Translations under genes and position numbers: made by a program
Shown: in pieces, positions 1-8,957 of the stretch
How positions within the stretch are numbered: position 1 is the stretch's first letter
How the letters are laid out: the number at the start of each line of letters is the position of its first letter
The notes under the pieces: model-generated
What the model was told of the DNA's origin: nothing
Database searches by the model: none
The model's input: the letters and a program-made list of their open reading frames with translations, nothing else
DNA from: Streptomyces sp. CB02414
Lineage (GTDB): Bacteria; Actinomycetota; Actinomycetes; Streptomycetales; Streptomycetaceae
DNA length: 64,000 nucleotides
Direction of reading: 5' to 3'
NCBI RefSeq assembly: GCF_001905385.1
Contig: NZ_LIPF01000001.1
Coordinates: 176,765-240,764 of the forward strand

Positions 1-125
1 GTGCGGTGGGGGCGGGCCCTGTGGGGCGAGGTCGGCCCATGTGTGGCAGGGGCCCGTGTGTGTCGGGGGGGGGAGGGCGCGTGCGGTGGGCCGTCGTGTG
101 TTCGGTCGCGCGACGAGCTCGGCTG

Positions 126-305
126 TCCGGTCGGGCGAGGGGCTTGCCTGCCAGGTCGGCTGATGGGCTTGCGGGCCCGGTCAGCCGACGGACTTGCGGG
201 GCCGGTCGGCCGCGACGGACCTGCGTGCCCCGTGAGGCGACTGGCTTCCGTGCCCCGTGCGGCGGCCGGTTTGCGGACCCGGTCGGCCGACGAGCTTGCG
301 CGCCC
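126..305. repeat. Degenerate 25-27 bp minisatellite
   Basis: About seven imperfect tandem units of 25-27 bp start near 126, 153, 179, 204, 231, 256 and 281. The units look like GGTCGGCCGACGRGCTTGCG followed by a GCCC-type end, and many contain the palindromic core GTCGGCCGAC. Further degraded units follow at 558-632. The 3' end of whiA (631-648) matches the same consensus (GGTCAGCCGACGAGGTTG), so the array is continuous with the end of that gene. Open frames through the array are low-complexity Arg/Pro/Gly peptides and I do not regard them as genes. Confidence 0.75.
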
Positions 306-557
306 GAAAGCCAACCAGCCTGGCTGCCCAATCGACCGACCGGCTAACAGACCCCGCAAGCCGACCAACGTGCAGACCCCGACAACCGACGCACTCCACG
401 CGCCCGAAAGCCGACCAGCCTGCCTGCCCAATCGACCGACCGGCTAACAGACCCCGCAAGCCGACCAACGTGCAGACCCCGACAACCGACGCACTCCACG
501 CGCCCGAAAGCCGACCAGCCTGCCTGCCCAATCGACCGACCGGCTAACAGACCCCGC
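301..557. repeat. 100-bp tandem repeat, about 2.6 copies
   Basis: Copies begin at 301, 401 and 501 with an exact 100-bp period. The first two copies differ at about two positions near the start, and the third copy breaks off around 557 where the sequence returns to the 25-bp-type units. Each copy begins CGCCCGAAAGCC and contains AATCGACCGACCGGCTAACAG. Near identity between copies implies recent duplication or ongoing homogenisation. It lies in the non-coding stretch downstream of whiA, together with the degenerate minisatellite. Confidence 0.92.
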
Positions 558-632
558 GAGGCGGCCGGCTTGCAGACCCGGACAGGCGGTGGGCTGCGCG
601 CACCCGGCGGCCGACAGGCTCTGCGCGTTCGG

Positions 633-1625
633 TCAGCCGACGAGGTTGTCGGCCAGCTCCTCCTCGCCGAGGTTGGCGTCGGTGCCGGGGATGCCGAGGT
701 CCGAGGCCCGCTTGTCGGCCATGGCCAGCAGGCGGCGGATGCGGCCGGCGACCGCGTCCTTGGTCAGCGGCGGGTCGGCGAGGGCGCCCAGCTCCTCCAG
801 CGAGGCCTGCTTGTGCTCCATCCGCAGCCGGCCCGCGGCGGCGAGGTGCTCCGGGACGTCGTCGGCGAGAATCTCCAGGGCCCGCTGGACCCGGGCCCCG
901 GCGGCGACGGCCGCACGGGCGGAGCGACGCAGGTTGGCGTCGTCGAAGTTGGCGAGGCGGTTGGCGGTGGCCCGGACCTCGCGGCGCATCCGCCGCTCCT
1001 CCCAGGCCAGCACCGAGTCGTGGGCGCCGAGCCGGGTGAGCAGGGCGCCGATCGCGTCGCCGTCGCGGACGACCACCCGGTCCACACCGCGCACCTCGCG
1101 GGCCTTGGCGGCGATCGACAGCCGGCGGGCGGCGCCGACCAGGGCGAGCGCGGCCTCGGGGCCCGGGCAGGTGACCTCCAGGGAGGAGGACCGGCCGGGC
1201 TCGGTGAGCGAACCGTGCGCCAGGAACGCGCCACGCCAGGCGGCCTCCGCGTCGCAGGTGGCCCCCGAGACCACCTGCGGCGGCAGACCGCGGATCGGCC
1301 GGCCCCGCCCGTCGACCAGGCCGGTCTGCCGGGCGAGCTGGTCACCGCCCGCGACCACCCGAACGACGTAACGCGAGCCGCGGCGCAGCCCGCCCGGCGC
1401 CATCACGATCAGCTCGGAACTGTGCCCGAAGATCTCCAGAATGTCCCGCTTGAGCCGGCGCGCCGCGTTCGCCGTGTCCAGCTCCGCCTCGATCACGATG
1501 CGCCCGCTCACCAGGTGAAGGCCGCCGGCGAACCGCAGGACGGCGGAGACCTCCGCCTTTCTGCAGCAGGTCCGGGTGACGGGGAGCCGGGAGATCTCGT
1601 CCTTCACCGCTGCCGTCATCGCCAT
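633..1625 (-). CDS. whiA: Sporulation transcription regulator WhiA
   Basis: This 330-aa protein matches WhiA, a DNA-binding regulator which in Streptomyces works with WhiB to trigger sporulation septation. The N-terminal part (to about residue 220) is the LAGLIDADG-endonuclease-like domain without nuclease function, and the C-terminal part (about 240-330) is the helix-turn-helix DNA-binding domain. It is the last gene of the uvrC-rapZ-yvcK-whiA operon. An ATG at 1625 gives a 10-bp overlap with yvcK. A second ATG at 1619 would give the ATGA overlap used by the two upstream junctions, so the true start may be two codons later. The stop lies inside repeat-like sequence. Confidence 0.97.
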   Translation of the reverse strand: MAMTAAVKDEISRLPVTRTCCRKAEVSAVLRFAGGLHLVSGRIVIEAELDTANAARRLKRDILEIFGHSSELIVMAPGGLRRGSRYVVRVVAGGDQLARQTGLVDGRGRPIRGLPPQVVSGATCDAEAAWRGAFLAHGSLTEPGRSSSLEVTCPGPEAALALVGAARRLSIAAKAREVRGVDRVVVRDGDAIGALLTRLGAHDSVLAWEERRMRREVRATANRLANFDDANLRRSARAAVAAGARVQRALEILADDVPEHLAAAGRLRMEHKQASLEELGALADPPLTKDAVAGRIRRLLAMADKRASDLGIPGTDANLGEEELADNLVG

Positions 1626-2707
1626 GGGCCGATCCTTCCATGCATCCGAAAAATACGGTCGTACGCGGCGGCCAGCAGCTCCGGGTCGTGCCTCGGGGTC
1701 CCGTCGGTCCGGGCGACCGGAGCCAGCTCGACCGCGGCGCCGAACCGTTTCGCGGCATCGGTGAGCGAGTCACGGTCGGGCACGGCGGCCTCGTCGGCCA
1801 GCACCACGTCCAGGGCGAGTTTAGGGGCGTGTCGTCCCAAAACCTCCAAATGACGCTGCGGTGAGAAGCCCTCGGTTTCCCCGGGCTGCGGCGCGAGGTT
1901 CAGGGAGAGCACCCGGCGCGCCTTGGTCTCGACGAGCGCGTCCAGCAGGTCGGGTACGAGCAGGTGCGGGATGACCGAGGAGAACCAGGAGCCGGGGCCC
2001 AGCACCACCCAGTCCGCGTCCAGGACGGCGTCCACCGCCTCGGGGACGGCCGGCGGGTCGTTCGGCACCAGGTGCACGGACTGCACCTCACCCGGGGTGA
2101 GGGCCACGGTCGCCTGCCCGCGCACGGTGTCCACCTCGTCGGGCCGCTCCGGGTCGTGCCCCTTGACCAGGGCCTGGAGCTCCAGCGGCACCGCGGACAT
2201 GGGCAGTACCCGCCCGTGCGCGCCGAGCAGCTTGCCGACCAGGTCGAGGGCCTGGACATGGTCGCCGAGCTGCTCCCACAGGGCGACGATCAGCAGATTG
2301 CCGACCGCGTGTTCGTGCAGGTCGCCCTGGGACTGGAAGCGGTGCTGGATGACGCGGGCCCAGGTCTGGCCCCAGTCGTCGTCGCCGCACAGCGCGGCCA
2401 GCGCCTTGCGCAGGTCGCCGGGCGGCAGCACACCGAGCTCGTCACGGAGGCGCCCGCTGGAACCGCCGTCGTCGGCCACGGTGACGACGGCGGTGAGGTC
2501 GCCGGTGATCCGGCGCAGTGCGGCCAGTGAGGCGGACAGGCCCATGCCGCCGCCGAGGGCGACGACCTTGGGCTGGGTGCCCCGGCGGCGCGGCTTGCCG
2601 CCGCGCGCCTGCTCGGGCCGGGCGGCGCGGGCCTCGGCGGGTCTGCCGCCGCGCCCTTCGGGCACCACCCGGCGCAGCCTGCTCAGCCGCGGAGTACGTC
2701 CTGTCAT
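1616..2707 (-). CDS. yvcK: YvcK/CofD-like gluconeogenesis factor
   Basis: This 363-aa protein belongs to the YvcK (CofD-like, UPF0052) family. The family binds UDP-sugars and is linked in other bacteria to cell-wall/carbon balance and growth on gluconeogenic substrates. The glycine-rich motif LGGGMGLS lies at about residues 51-58, followed by [12 protein letters not shown] near 78 and HAVGNLLI near 130, all diagnostic of the family. The first 45 residues are a basic low-complexity extension. The ATG overlaps the rapZ stop as ATGA, and the 3' end overlaps whiA. The conserved rapZ-yvcK-whiA trio supports the assignment. Confidence 0.95.
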   Translation of the reverse strand: MTGRTPRLSRLRRVVPEGRGGRPAEARAARPEQARGGKPRRRGTQPKVVALGGGMGLSASLAALRRITGDLTAVVTVADDGGSSGRLRDELGVLPPGDLRKALAALCGDDDWGQTWARVIQHRFQSQGDLHEHAVGNLLIVALWEQLGDHVQALDLVGKLLGAHGRVLPMSAVPLELQALVKGHDPERPDEVDTVRGQATVALTPGEVQSVHLVPNDPPAVPEAVDAVLDADWVVLGPGSWFSSVIPHLLVPDLLDALVETKARRVLSLNLAPQPGETEGFSPQRHLEVLGRHAPKLALDVVLADEAAVPDRDSLTDAAKRFGAAVELAPVARTDGTPRHDPELLAAAYDRIFRMHGRIGPWR

Positions 2708-3720
2708 TCCCGTCCCATGTCCCGGTGGACGACCACCGTCTCCACGCCCTCGGCGGCGAGCCGGGCGGCGAGCTTCTCCGACATGGCCACGGACCGGTGC
2801 TTGCCGCCGGTGCATCCGACGGCGACGGTCACATAGCGCTTGCCCTCCCGACGGTAACCCGCGGCGATCATCTGGAGCAGCTCGGTGTAGCGGTCGAGGA
2901 ACTCCTTGGCCCCCGGCCGGCTGAGGACGTAGGAGGACACCTCCTCGTTCAGGCCGGTGAACGGGCGCAGCTCCGGGACCCAGTGCGGGTTGGGCAGGAA
3001 GCGCATGTCCACGACCAGGTCGGCGTCGACCGGGAGGCCGTACTTGAAGCCGAAGGACATGACGGTGGCCCGCAGCTCGGGCTCCTCGTCGCCGGCGAAC
3101 TGGGCGTCCATCTTGGCGCGCAGCTCGTGCACGTTGAGGCTGGAGGTGTCGATCACCAGGTCGGCGTCGCCGCGCAGCTCGCGCAGCAGCTCCCGCTCGG
3201 CGGCGATGCCGTCCACGATCCGGCCGTCGCCCTGGAGGGGGTGCGGGCGGCGCACCGACTCGAAGCGGCGGACCAGGGCGTCGTCGGAGGACTCCAGGAA
3301 GACGATCCTGCGGGTGACACCGCGGGCGTCGAGGTCGGCGAGCGATTCGCGCAGGTTGTCGAAGAAGCGCCGGCCGCGGACGTCGACGACGACGGCGATG
3401 CGCGCCACGTTGCCCTGCGAGCGGGCGCCGAGCTCCACCATGGTGGGGATCAGCGCGGGCGGCAAATTGTCGACGACGAACCAGCCGAGGTCCTCCAGAC
3501 ACTTGGCGGCCGTCGAGCGGCCGGCCCCGGACATGCCGGAGATGATCACCAGCTCGGGGATGGCCGCCTCGTGCGCCCCGGCTGTTTCCTTGCCCGTACT
3601 CACCTGTGCTCCGTCGTTCTGGCGCGGGCCCGGTCCGGCCGTCCGCGGGTCCGCGTCCTCGCCGGCCGTGCCGTGGGCCTGTTCTCGTCCCGCTGTGGGC
3701 TGTGCCTCGTGCTCGGTCAT
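2704..3720 (-). CDS. rapZ: RapZ family nucleotide-binding protein
   Basis: The 338-aa product is a RapZ/YvcJ P-loop protein. In E. coli RapZ is an RNA-binding adaptor controlling glucosamine-6-phosphate synthase mRNA; the role in Streptomyces is not clear from sequence. The first 55 residues are a polar family-specific extension. The P-loop is [10 protein letters not shown] at about 61-70, with arginine where a canonical Walker A has lysine. The C-terminal RapZ region contains [13 protein letters not shown]. The gene overlaps uvrC and yvcK by ATGA on each side, so the three are translationally coupled. Confidence 0.95.
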   Translation of the reverse strand: MTEHEAQPTAGREQAHGTAGEDADPRTAGPGPRQNDGAQVSTGKETAGAHEAAIPELVIISGMSGAGRSTAAKCLEDLGWFVVDNLPPALIPTMVELGARSQGNVARIAVVVDVRGRRFFDNLRESLADLDARGVTRRIVFLESSDDALVRRFESVRRPHPLQGDGRIVDGIAAERELLRELRGDADLVIDTSSLNVHELRAKMDAQFAGDEEPELRATVMSFGFKYGLPVDADLVVDMRFLPNPHWVPELRPFTGLNEEVSSYVLSRPGAKEFLDRYTELLQMIAAGYRREGKRYVTVAVGCTGGKHRSVAMSEKLAARLAAEGVETVVVHRDMGRE

Positions 3721-5864
3721 CTCTCCTGCCCCCGTCGTTCGTCCGGGGTGCCCGCGGGCACGGGCTCCCCCGGGGCATCCGCCGTCGTCTCGGGTGCCCC
3801 GTCCTCGTCATCCATGATCTCCCCGGTCGCCGTGTTCACGGCGGGTGCGGCCGGAGTGGCCCGCGCGAGGGCCACCGCGACGGTCTCCGCCGTCTTGCGG
3901 CCTATGCCGGGCACCTCGCAGATCTGGTCGATCGTCGCCGACCTGAGCTTCTTCACCGAACCGAAGTGCTTGATCAGCGCCTGCTTGCGGGTCTCCCCCA
4001 GTCCGGGCACGTCGTCCAGGGGGCTCGACCGGAAGCGCTTGGCGCGCTTGGCGCGCTGGTAGGTGATCGCGAAGCGGTGGGCCTCGTCCCGGACCCGCTG
4101 GAGCAGGTACAGGCCCTCGCTGGTGCGGGGCAGGACGACCGGGTCGTCGTCACCGGGCAGCCACACCTCCTCCAGGCGCTTGGCGAGGCCACAGACGGCG
4201 ATGTCGTCGATCCCCAGCTCGTCCAGTGCCCGCTGGGCCGCCGCGACCTGCGGCTGCCCGCCGTCGACGACGACGAGCTGGGGCGGGTAGGCGAAGCGCT
4301 TGGGGCGGCCGTCGTCGTCCTTGAGGGCGGGGCCGTCCACGAGGGCCTCGCCGTCGTCCTGGGCGGCCCGGCCGTCCGTGAGCGGCCGGCCGTCGGCGCG
4401 CCGCTCGGCACCGTCTGCTTCCGCCGCATCGGGGTCCGGGCCATCGGCCCACTCGCCGGTCTTCTCCTTCTCGGCGAGGTAGCGGCGGAAGCGGCGGGTG
4501 ATGACCTCGTGCATGGAACGGACGTCGTCCTGTCCCGCGAAGCCCTTGATCTGGAACCGGCGGTATTCGCTCTTCCGGGCCAGCCCGTCCTCGAAGACGA
4601 CCATGGAGGCCACGACGTCGTCGCCCTGGAGGTGCGAGATGTCGTAGCACTCGATGCGCAGCGGGGCACTGTCCAGGTCCAGGGCCTCGGCGATCTCCTC
4701 CAGCGCGCGCGAGCGCGTGGTCAGGTCGGAGGCGCGCTTGGTCTTGTGCAGGACCAGCGCCTGCTGGGCATTGCGCTGGACGGTCTCCATCAGTGCCTTC
4801 TTGTCGCCGCGCTGCGGGATGCGCAGCGACACGCCCGATCCCCGGCGCCCGGTCAGCCACTGCTGGACCGGCTCCACCGGGTCGGGCAGGGCGGGGACCA
4901 GGACCTCCTTGGGAACGGCGTCCCCGGTCTCCTCGCCGTACAGCTGCTGGAGGGCGTGCTCGACCAGGGCGCCGGTGGTGATCTCCTCCACCTTGTCGGT
5001 GACCCAGCCGCGCTGACCGCGCACCCGTCCGCCACGCACGTGGAAGATCTGGACGGCCGCCTCCAGCTCGTCCTCGGCGACCGCGATCAGGTCGGCGTCG
5101 GTCGCGTCGGAGAGCACGACCGCGCTCTTCTCCATGGCCTTCTTCAGGGCTCCGATGTCGTCGCGCAGGCGTGCCGCCCGCTCGTACTCCATGTCCTCGG
5201 CCGCGTCGGCCATCTGCCGCTCCAGACGGCGCAGATAGGTGCCGGTGCGGCCCGCCATGAAGTCGCAGAACTCCTCGGCGAGCTCCTGGTGGTCCTCGGG
5301 GGAGATCCGCTCCACACAGGGCGCGGAGCACTTGCCGATGTAACCGAGCAGGCAGGGGCGGCCGGTGCGGGCCGCGTTCTTGAAGACGCCGGCGGAGCAG
5401 GTGCGCACCGGGAAGACGCGCAGCAGGAGGTCGACCGTGTCGCGGATCGCCCAGGCGTGTCCGTACGGCCCGAAGTAGCGCACGCCCTTCTTCTTGTGGC
5501 CGCGCATCACCTGCACGCGCGGGAACTGCTCGTTCATCGTCACCGCGAGGTACGGGTAGCTCTTGTCGTCGCGGTACTTGACGTTGAACCGGGGGTCGTA
5601 CTCCTTGATCCAGGAGTACTCCAGCTGCAGCGCCTCGACCTCCGTGGACACCACCGTCCACTCCACGGAGGCGGCCGTGGTGACCATGGTGCGGGTGCGG
5701 GGGTGCAGGTTCGCCAGGTCCTGGAAGTAGTTCGCCAGGCGCTGGCGCAGGCTCTTCGCCTTTCCGACGTAGATCACCCGGCGGTGCTCGTCACGGAACC
5801 TGTACACCCCCGGGGAGTCCGGGATCTCACCCGGCCTGGGGCGGTAGCTGGAGGGGTCGGCCAT
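3717..5864 (-). CDS. uvrC: UvrABC system protein C (excinuclease subunit)
   Basis: UvrC makes both incisions of nucleotide excision repair in complex with UvrB. The 715-aa protein has the GIY-YIG nuclease domain (about 15-95, GVYRF then VIYVGKA), a UVR motif near 205-240 for UvrB contact, the RNase-H-like nuclease domain ([18 protein letters not shown]) and C-terminal tandem helix-hairpin-helix motifs (about 630-680). An acidic Asp/Ala-rich insertion at about 468-521 splits the RNase-H-like part. It heads the uvrC-rapZ-yvcK-whiA operon. The ATG lies 7 nt after a TAGGGT -10 box, so translation is probably leaderless, and a damage-type promoter variant precedes it. Confidence 0.97.
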   Translation of the reverse strand: MADPSSYRPRPGEIPDSPGVYRFRDEHRRVIYVGKAKSLRQRLANYFQDLANLHPRTRTMVTTAASVEWTVVSTEVEALQLEYSWIKEYDPRFNVKYRDDKSYPYLAVTMNEQFPRVQVMRGHKKKGVRYFGPYGHAWAIRDTVDLLLRVFPVRTCSAGVFKNAARTGRPCLLGYIGKCSAPCVERISPEDHQELAEEFCDFMAGRTGTYLRRLERQMADAAEDMEYERAARLRDDIGALKKAMEKSAVVLSDATDADLIAVAEDELEAAVQIFHVRGGRVRGQRGWVTDKVEEITTGALVEHALQQLYGEETGDAVPKEVLVPALPDPVEPVQQWLTGRRGSGVSLRIPQRGDKKALMETVQRNAQQALVLHKTKRASDLTTRSRALEEIAEALDLDSAPLRIECYDISHLQGDDVVASMVVFEDGLARKSEYRRFQIKGFAGQDDVRSMHEVITRRFRRYLAEKEKTGEWADGPDPDAAEADGAERRADGRPLTDGRAAQDDGEALVDGPALKDDDGRPKRFAYPPQLVVVDGGQPQVAAAQRALDELGIDDIAVCGLAKRLEEVWLPGDDDPVVLPRTSEGLYLLQRVRDEAHRFAITYQRAKRAKRFRSSPLDDVPGLGETRKQALIKHFGSVKKLRSATIDQICEVPGIGRKTAETVAVALARATPAAPAVNTATGEIMDDEDGAPETTADAPGEPVPAGTPDERRGQER

Positions 5865-5871
5865 GACTCAC

Positions 5872-5894
5872 ACCCTACTGGCGGGGACCGACAC
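5872..5894 (-). promoter_or_regulatory. uvrC promoter, RecA_NDp/PafBC-type variant
   Basis: On the minus strand GTGTCGGTC, then 8 nt, then TAGGGT, then 7 nt (GTGAGTC), then the uvrC ATG. This fits the mycobacterial RecA-independent damage promoter TTGTC(A/G)GTG-N8-TAnnnT in spacing and in the TGTCGGT core, with differences at the first and last bases of the 9-mer. It is the weakest of the six copies at the upstream element but has a good -10 box. Confidence 0.65.
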
Positions 5895-6260
5895 CGCGGC
5901 GGGGCTGTGGACGATGGGCCGGGGCCCCTGTGGACAACCCTCCGCCAGGGCCTGTGGCCACCGGTCGCGCGGGCTTGTGGAGGCCCCGGCGGGCGGCCGG
6001 GGAGAGACGGTCCGGGGCCAGCCGGTCACGCCGGGTGCCCTTGGGACGCCCGGCCCGTGCGTTCTCGGCCAGGAGCGCGTCACGGTCGGGCTTCAGGTGT
6101 TGTCGGGGCCAGGCCAACACGCTTCAATGCGGGGGGACTCGGGGCCCTGAAGCGCGGCGTACGGATGTGCAGACCCCTGCGCCGCGACCGGGGGCGGCCC
6201 CGGTCGATCCGCGCCGAACGGTCTGACCAGCCGTCGTGTCCTTCACAGAAAGGCCCCTGC
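5895..6260. other. Intergenic, no gene recognised
   Basis: This stretch lies between the uvrC promoter and the HTH-regulator start. It is GC-rich with several CTGTGGAC/CTGTGGCC-like short repeats near 5905-5985. I see no protein family, RNA gene or convincing hairpin. The region should hold the promoter for the downstream regulator, which I could not place. Confidence 0.5.
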
Positions 6261-7211
6261 ATGCCGCACGCCACCCAGCACCTGGACGTCGCCACCGCGG
6301 AACTCGACTCGGCCCTGCGCGGTGGCCCCTTCCACGTGGCCCTGCGCGCCGCGATCGCCGCTCGCGGACTGCCGCTGCAGCGCGTGCAGCACCATCTGTC
6401 GCGCCACGGGGTGAAGGTGGGCGTCACGAGCCTCAGCTACTGGCAGCAGGGCGCCCGGCGCCCCCAGCGCCCGGAGTCGCTGCGGGCCGTGCGGGCCCTG
6501 GAGGAGATACTCCAGCTGCCCGAGGAGTCGCTGATACGTCTGCTGGCCGAGGCCGGGGAGGACCCCTCGGACCGGCGGCCCGCCGCCCGCTCCTACCGCG
6601 CCCACGTGGAGGCCTCCGGCGTCTTGGAGCGGCTGCTGGCCGAGCTGGACCATCCCTCGTCGGACGGCGGGGTGCACGTCCTCGGGCACCACGAACGGAT
6701 CCGGATCGGAGCCCGCCGCGAGCTCGCCGCCCGCGAGTCGCATCACATCGTCCGCGCCCACCGCGACGGCGTCGACCGCTTCGTCGCCGTCCACCACGGC
6801 GACCCGGGCTGCGCTCCCGCGCGGATGACCGTCCACGCGCTGGAGAACTGCCGCACGGGACGGGTCCGCACCCATCACGACACCGGTGTGCTGGTGACCG
6901 AGCTGCTCTTCGACACGCGTCTGCGGACCGGCGACACCCACCTCTTCCGCTACGGCGTCGAGGACGGCACGGCGGGCGTGAGCCGCGAGTACACCCGTGG
7001 GTTCGGCGCGGCGGGCGGGCAGTACGCCCTCCAGGTGCGCTTCGACGCGGCGGCCCTGCCGGTGCGCTGCCACCGGTTCACGCAGCACTCGCCGGCGGCT
7101 CCGCGCGGCGGCCGGCAGGAGCTCGTCCTCAGCGGGCAGCACCACTCGGTGCACCTCGTGGAACCGCGGATGCGGTCGGGGATGCTGGGGATCGGGTGGG
7201 ACTGGGAGTGA
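6261..7211 (+). CDS. HTH-type regulator, Streptomyces-specific
   Basis: The 316-aa product starts at an ATG with AGAAAGG seven bases upstream. Residues about 20-90 look like an XRE-like helix-turn-helix: a helix-rich segment, a turn near GVKVGVTSLSYWQQGARRPQRPES, and a leucine-rich follow-up. The remaining 200 residues carry no motif I know; they include several HH/HD pairs and a predicted beta-rich end. It stands alone between uvrC and the Rieske gene and is probably a transcription regulator. Target and ligand are unknown. Confidence 0.8.
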   Translation: MPHATQHLDVATAELDSALRGGPFHVALRAAIAARGLPLQRVQHHLSRHGVKVGVTSLSYWQQGARRPQRPESLRAVRALEEILQLPEESLIRLLAEAGEDPSDRRPAARSYRAHVEASGVLERLLAELDHPSSDGGVHVLGHHERIRIGARRELAARESHHIVRAHRDGVDRFVAVHHGDPGCAPARMTVHALENCRTGRVRTHHDTGVLVTELLFDTRLRTGDTHLFRYGVEDGTAGVSREYTRGFGAAGGQYALQVRFDAAALPVRCHRFTQHSPAAPRGGRQELVLSGQHHSVHLVEPRMRSGMLGIGWDWE

Positions 7212-7235
7212 GCGGGCGGTTGCGGTCCGGGCCGG

Positions 7236-7661
7236 TCAGGTCCCGGGGCTCGCGACGATCCGGCCCTGCTTGACCTCGACCGGCAGCTCGATGAGCGGCA
7301 CGGTCGCCGGGGCGTGCAGCACCTCACCGGTCCGGGCGTCGAACTCGCTGCCGTGACAGGGGCAGACGAGTTTCGTTCCCTGCAGCTTCCTGATGGGGCA
7401 CCCCGCGTGCGTGCAGACCGTGCTGAACGCCTTCAGGGAGCCGTCGTCTGCCCGGCTGACCACGACGTTGTGGTCGCGGTCCAGCTTCGTCGCCCCCTTG
7501 GCGACAGTCCCGTCCGCGCCGAGGTCGACGGGTGCGGTCGGCCGGGCGGGCGCGGCACCGTCGTCGCCCGGTGAGCAGGCGGCCGCACCGAGTCCGGCGA
7601 CGGGCGTGAGGGCCGCCGTACGCAGGACGGTACGGCGGCTCGGGGCGGGACGGCCAGGCAT
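7236..7661 (-). CDS. Rieske [2Fe-2S] protein, Tat-exported
   Basis: The 141-aa product begins with a twin-arginine signal (SRRTVLRTAAL, about residues 8-18) and a possible lipobox ending at the Cys of GAAAC, so it should be exported folded and may be membrane-anchored. The Rieske cluster ligands are visible as CTHAGCP and CPCHGSEFD. The domain is close to the small plastocyanin-like/ubiquinol-oxidase Rieske proteins common in Streptomyces, with redox role but unknown partner. It is divergent from the LacI gene with about 230 bp between them. Confidence 0.92.
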   Translation of the reverse strand: MPGRPAPSRRTVLRTAALTPVAGLGAAACSPGDDGAAPARPTAPVDLGADGTVAKGATKLDRDHNVVVSRADDGSLKAFSTVCTHAGCPIRKLQGTKLVCPCHGSEFDARTGEVLHAPATVPLIELPVEVKQGRIVASPGT

Positions 7662-7771
7662 GGGGGCTCCACTGGTCAAGAGGGGGTACGGGCCGACGAT
7701 ATCCGGCTGCCGGAGCCGCTCCGCGGGGTGGGTCGGCGTGGACGCGTAGACGTGCGGAAGGCATACGAGAG

Positions 7772-7807
7772 GGGTGCGTAAACGCTTGCGCAAGCGTTTA
7801 CGCACCC
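7772..7807. promoter_or_regulatory. Perfect 36-bp palindrome, LacI-family operator
   Basis: An uninterrupted inverted repeat with 18-nt arms is centred between 7789 and 7790. The core AAACGCTTGCGCAAGCGTTT has the central CG and symmetric half-sites expected of LacI/GalR operators. It lies 86 bp before the LacI start and covers the -35 region of the candidate promoter, so autorepression is the simplest reading. It also sits between the divergent Rieske and LacI genes and could control both. Confidence 0.85.
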
Positions 7808-7826
7808 GCAGGGGATGGGGTACGGT
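7798..7826 (+). promoter_or_regulatory. Candidate promoter of the lacI-kinase operon
   Basis: TTACGC (7798-7803), a 17-bp spacer and TACGGT (7821-7826) form a plausible vegetative promoter. The -35 box lies inside the right arm of the palindrome, so operator occupancy would block RNA polymerase. Confidence 0.5.
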
Positions 7827-7892
7827 CCCGCCACCGGCCACGCGCGTGCCGTACCGAGGCCGACGCGCGGCAGCACACGAGGGGAGCCGCCG

Positions 7893-8957
7893 ATGGCCAC
7901 CATGGCCGATGTCGCGCGAAGCGCCGGTGTCTCCGTGGCGACCGTCTCGCACGTGCTCAACGACACCCGTCCGGTGCTCCCGCGCACCCGGCAGGCCGTG
8001 CTGGACGCCATCGAGGAACTCGGCTACACCCCGAACACCCTCGCCCGCTCCCTGGTGACCTCCCGCACCCGTTCCATCGGGCTCGCGGTGTCGGCGATCA
8101 GCAACCCGTACTTCACGGAGATCCTCCAGGGCGTCGAGGCCGCCGCCCTGGAACACGGTTACGGCCTGCTCATCGCCGACCCGCACGACGATCCCGGACA
8201 CGAGCGCAAGGTGGTCCGGCTGCTGCACGAGCGGCGCGTGGACGGCATGATCGTCGCGCCCTCCGCCGACCCGCGCGCGCTCGTCGCGTATCTCGGCCGC
8301 CACCGCGTTCCCGCCGTGTTCCTCGACCGGGTCGTGGACGTCCCGGACGGCGACGGTACTCCGCGCTTCGACCAGGTCTGTGCCGAGGGCGCCGAGCCGA
8401 CGGCCCTGCTGGTCACCCATCTCGCCGGGCTCGGCCACCGCAGGATCGGCCTGGTCGCCGGCCGGCCGGGGCTCAGCACGACGCGCGAGCGGATCACCGG
8501 CTACCGGCACGGCCTCGCCGCCGCCGGGTTGCCCTTCGACGAACGGTTCCTGGTCCACGGCGACTCCGAGGCGGCCGGCGGGGAACGGGCCGCAGCGGCC
8601 CTGCTGTCCCTGGCGGTGCCGCCCACCGCGCTGGTCACCGCCAACAACGCGATGACCATCGGAGCGCTGCGCGCCGTACGGGACCGTGGGCTGTCCGTGC
8701 CCGGCGACCTCGCACTGTGCTGCTTCGACGACTTTCCCTGGGCGGACCTCTTCTCCCCCCGGCTCACGGCCGTGGCGCAGCCCAGCAGGGAGCTCGGCGC
8801 CCGGGCCGTCCGGCTGCTGCTGGAACGCCTCGCCGAGCCGGACCGGCCCGCCCGGACGGTGCGGTTGCCGTGCGCCTTCGTGCACCGCACCTCGTGCGGC
8901 TGCCCCGAGCAGTCCGAGCAAGTTCCCGTAATGGTTCACGAAAGGACGCTCCCGTGA
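7893..8957 (+). CDS. LacI-family transcription regulator
   Basis: The 354-aa protein starts at an ATG six bases after GGGGAG. Residues 1-25 (MATMADVARSAGVSVATVSHVLNDT) are the canonical LacI helix-turn-helix, followed by the hinge helix (NTLARSL) and a periplasmic-binding-type sensor domain to the end. The C-terminal tail has a CGCPEQ cysteine pair of unknown role. The gene overlaps the kinase start by GTGA, so the regulator probably controls use of the sugar phosphorylated by that kinase and represses its own operon at the upstream palindrome. Confidence 0.95.
   Translation: MATMADVARSAGVSVATVSHVLNDTRPVLPRTRQAVLDAIEELGYTPNTLARSLVTSRTRSIGLAVSAISNPYFTEILQGVEAAALEHGYGLLIADPHDDPGHERKVVRLLHERRVDGMIVAPSADPRALVAYLGRHRVPAVFLDRVVDVPDGDGTPRFDQVCAEGAEPTALLVTHLAGLGHRRIGLVAGRPGLSTTRERITGYRHGLAAAGLPFDERFLVHGDSEAAGGERAAAALLSLAVPPTALVTANNAMTIGALRAVRDRGLSVPGDLALCCFDDFPWADLFSPRLTAVAQPSRELGARAVRLLLERLAEPDRPARTVRLPCAFVHRTSCGCPEQSEQVPVMVHERTLP

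Noticed and set aside
1..447. Arg/Pro/Gly-rich open frames at the window start
   Set aside because: They run through the minisatellite in several frames at once with no family match.
301..557. CRISPR-like repeat array
   Set aside because: The 100-bp units are contiguous with no unique spacers and no cas genes nearby.
3606..6260. Very long plus-strand open frame ahead of the HTH regulator
   Set aside because: It is the complement of rapZ and uvrC and has no start signal; only its last 951 bases from 6261 are a gene.
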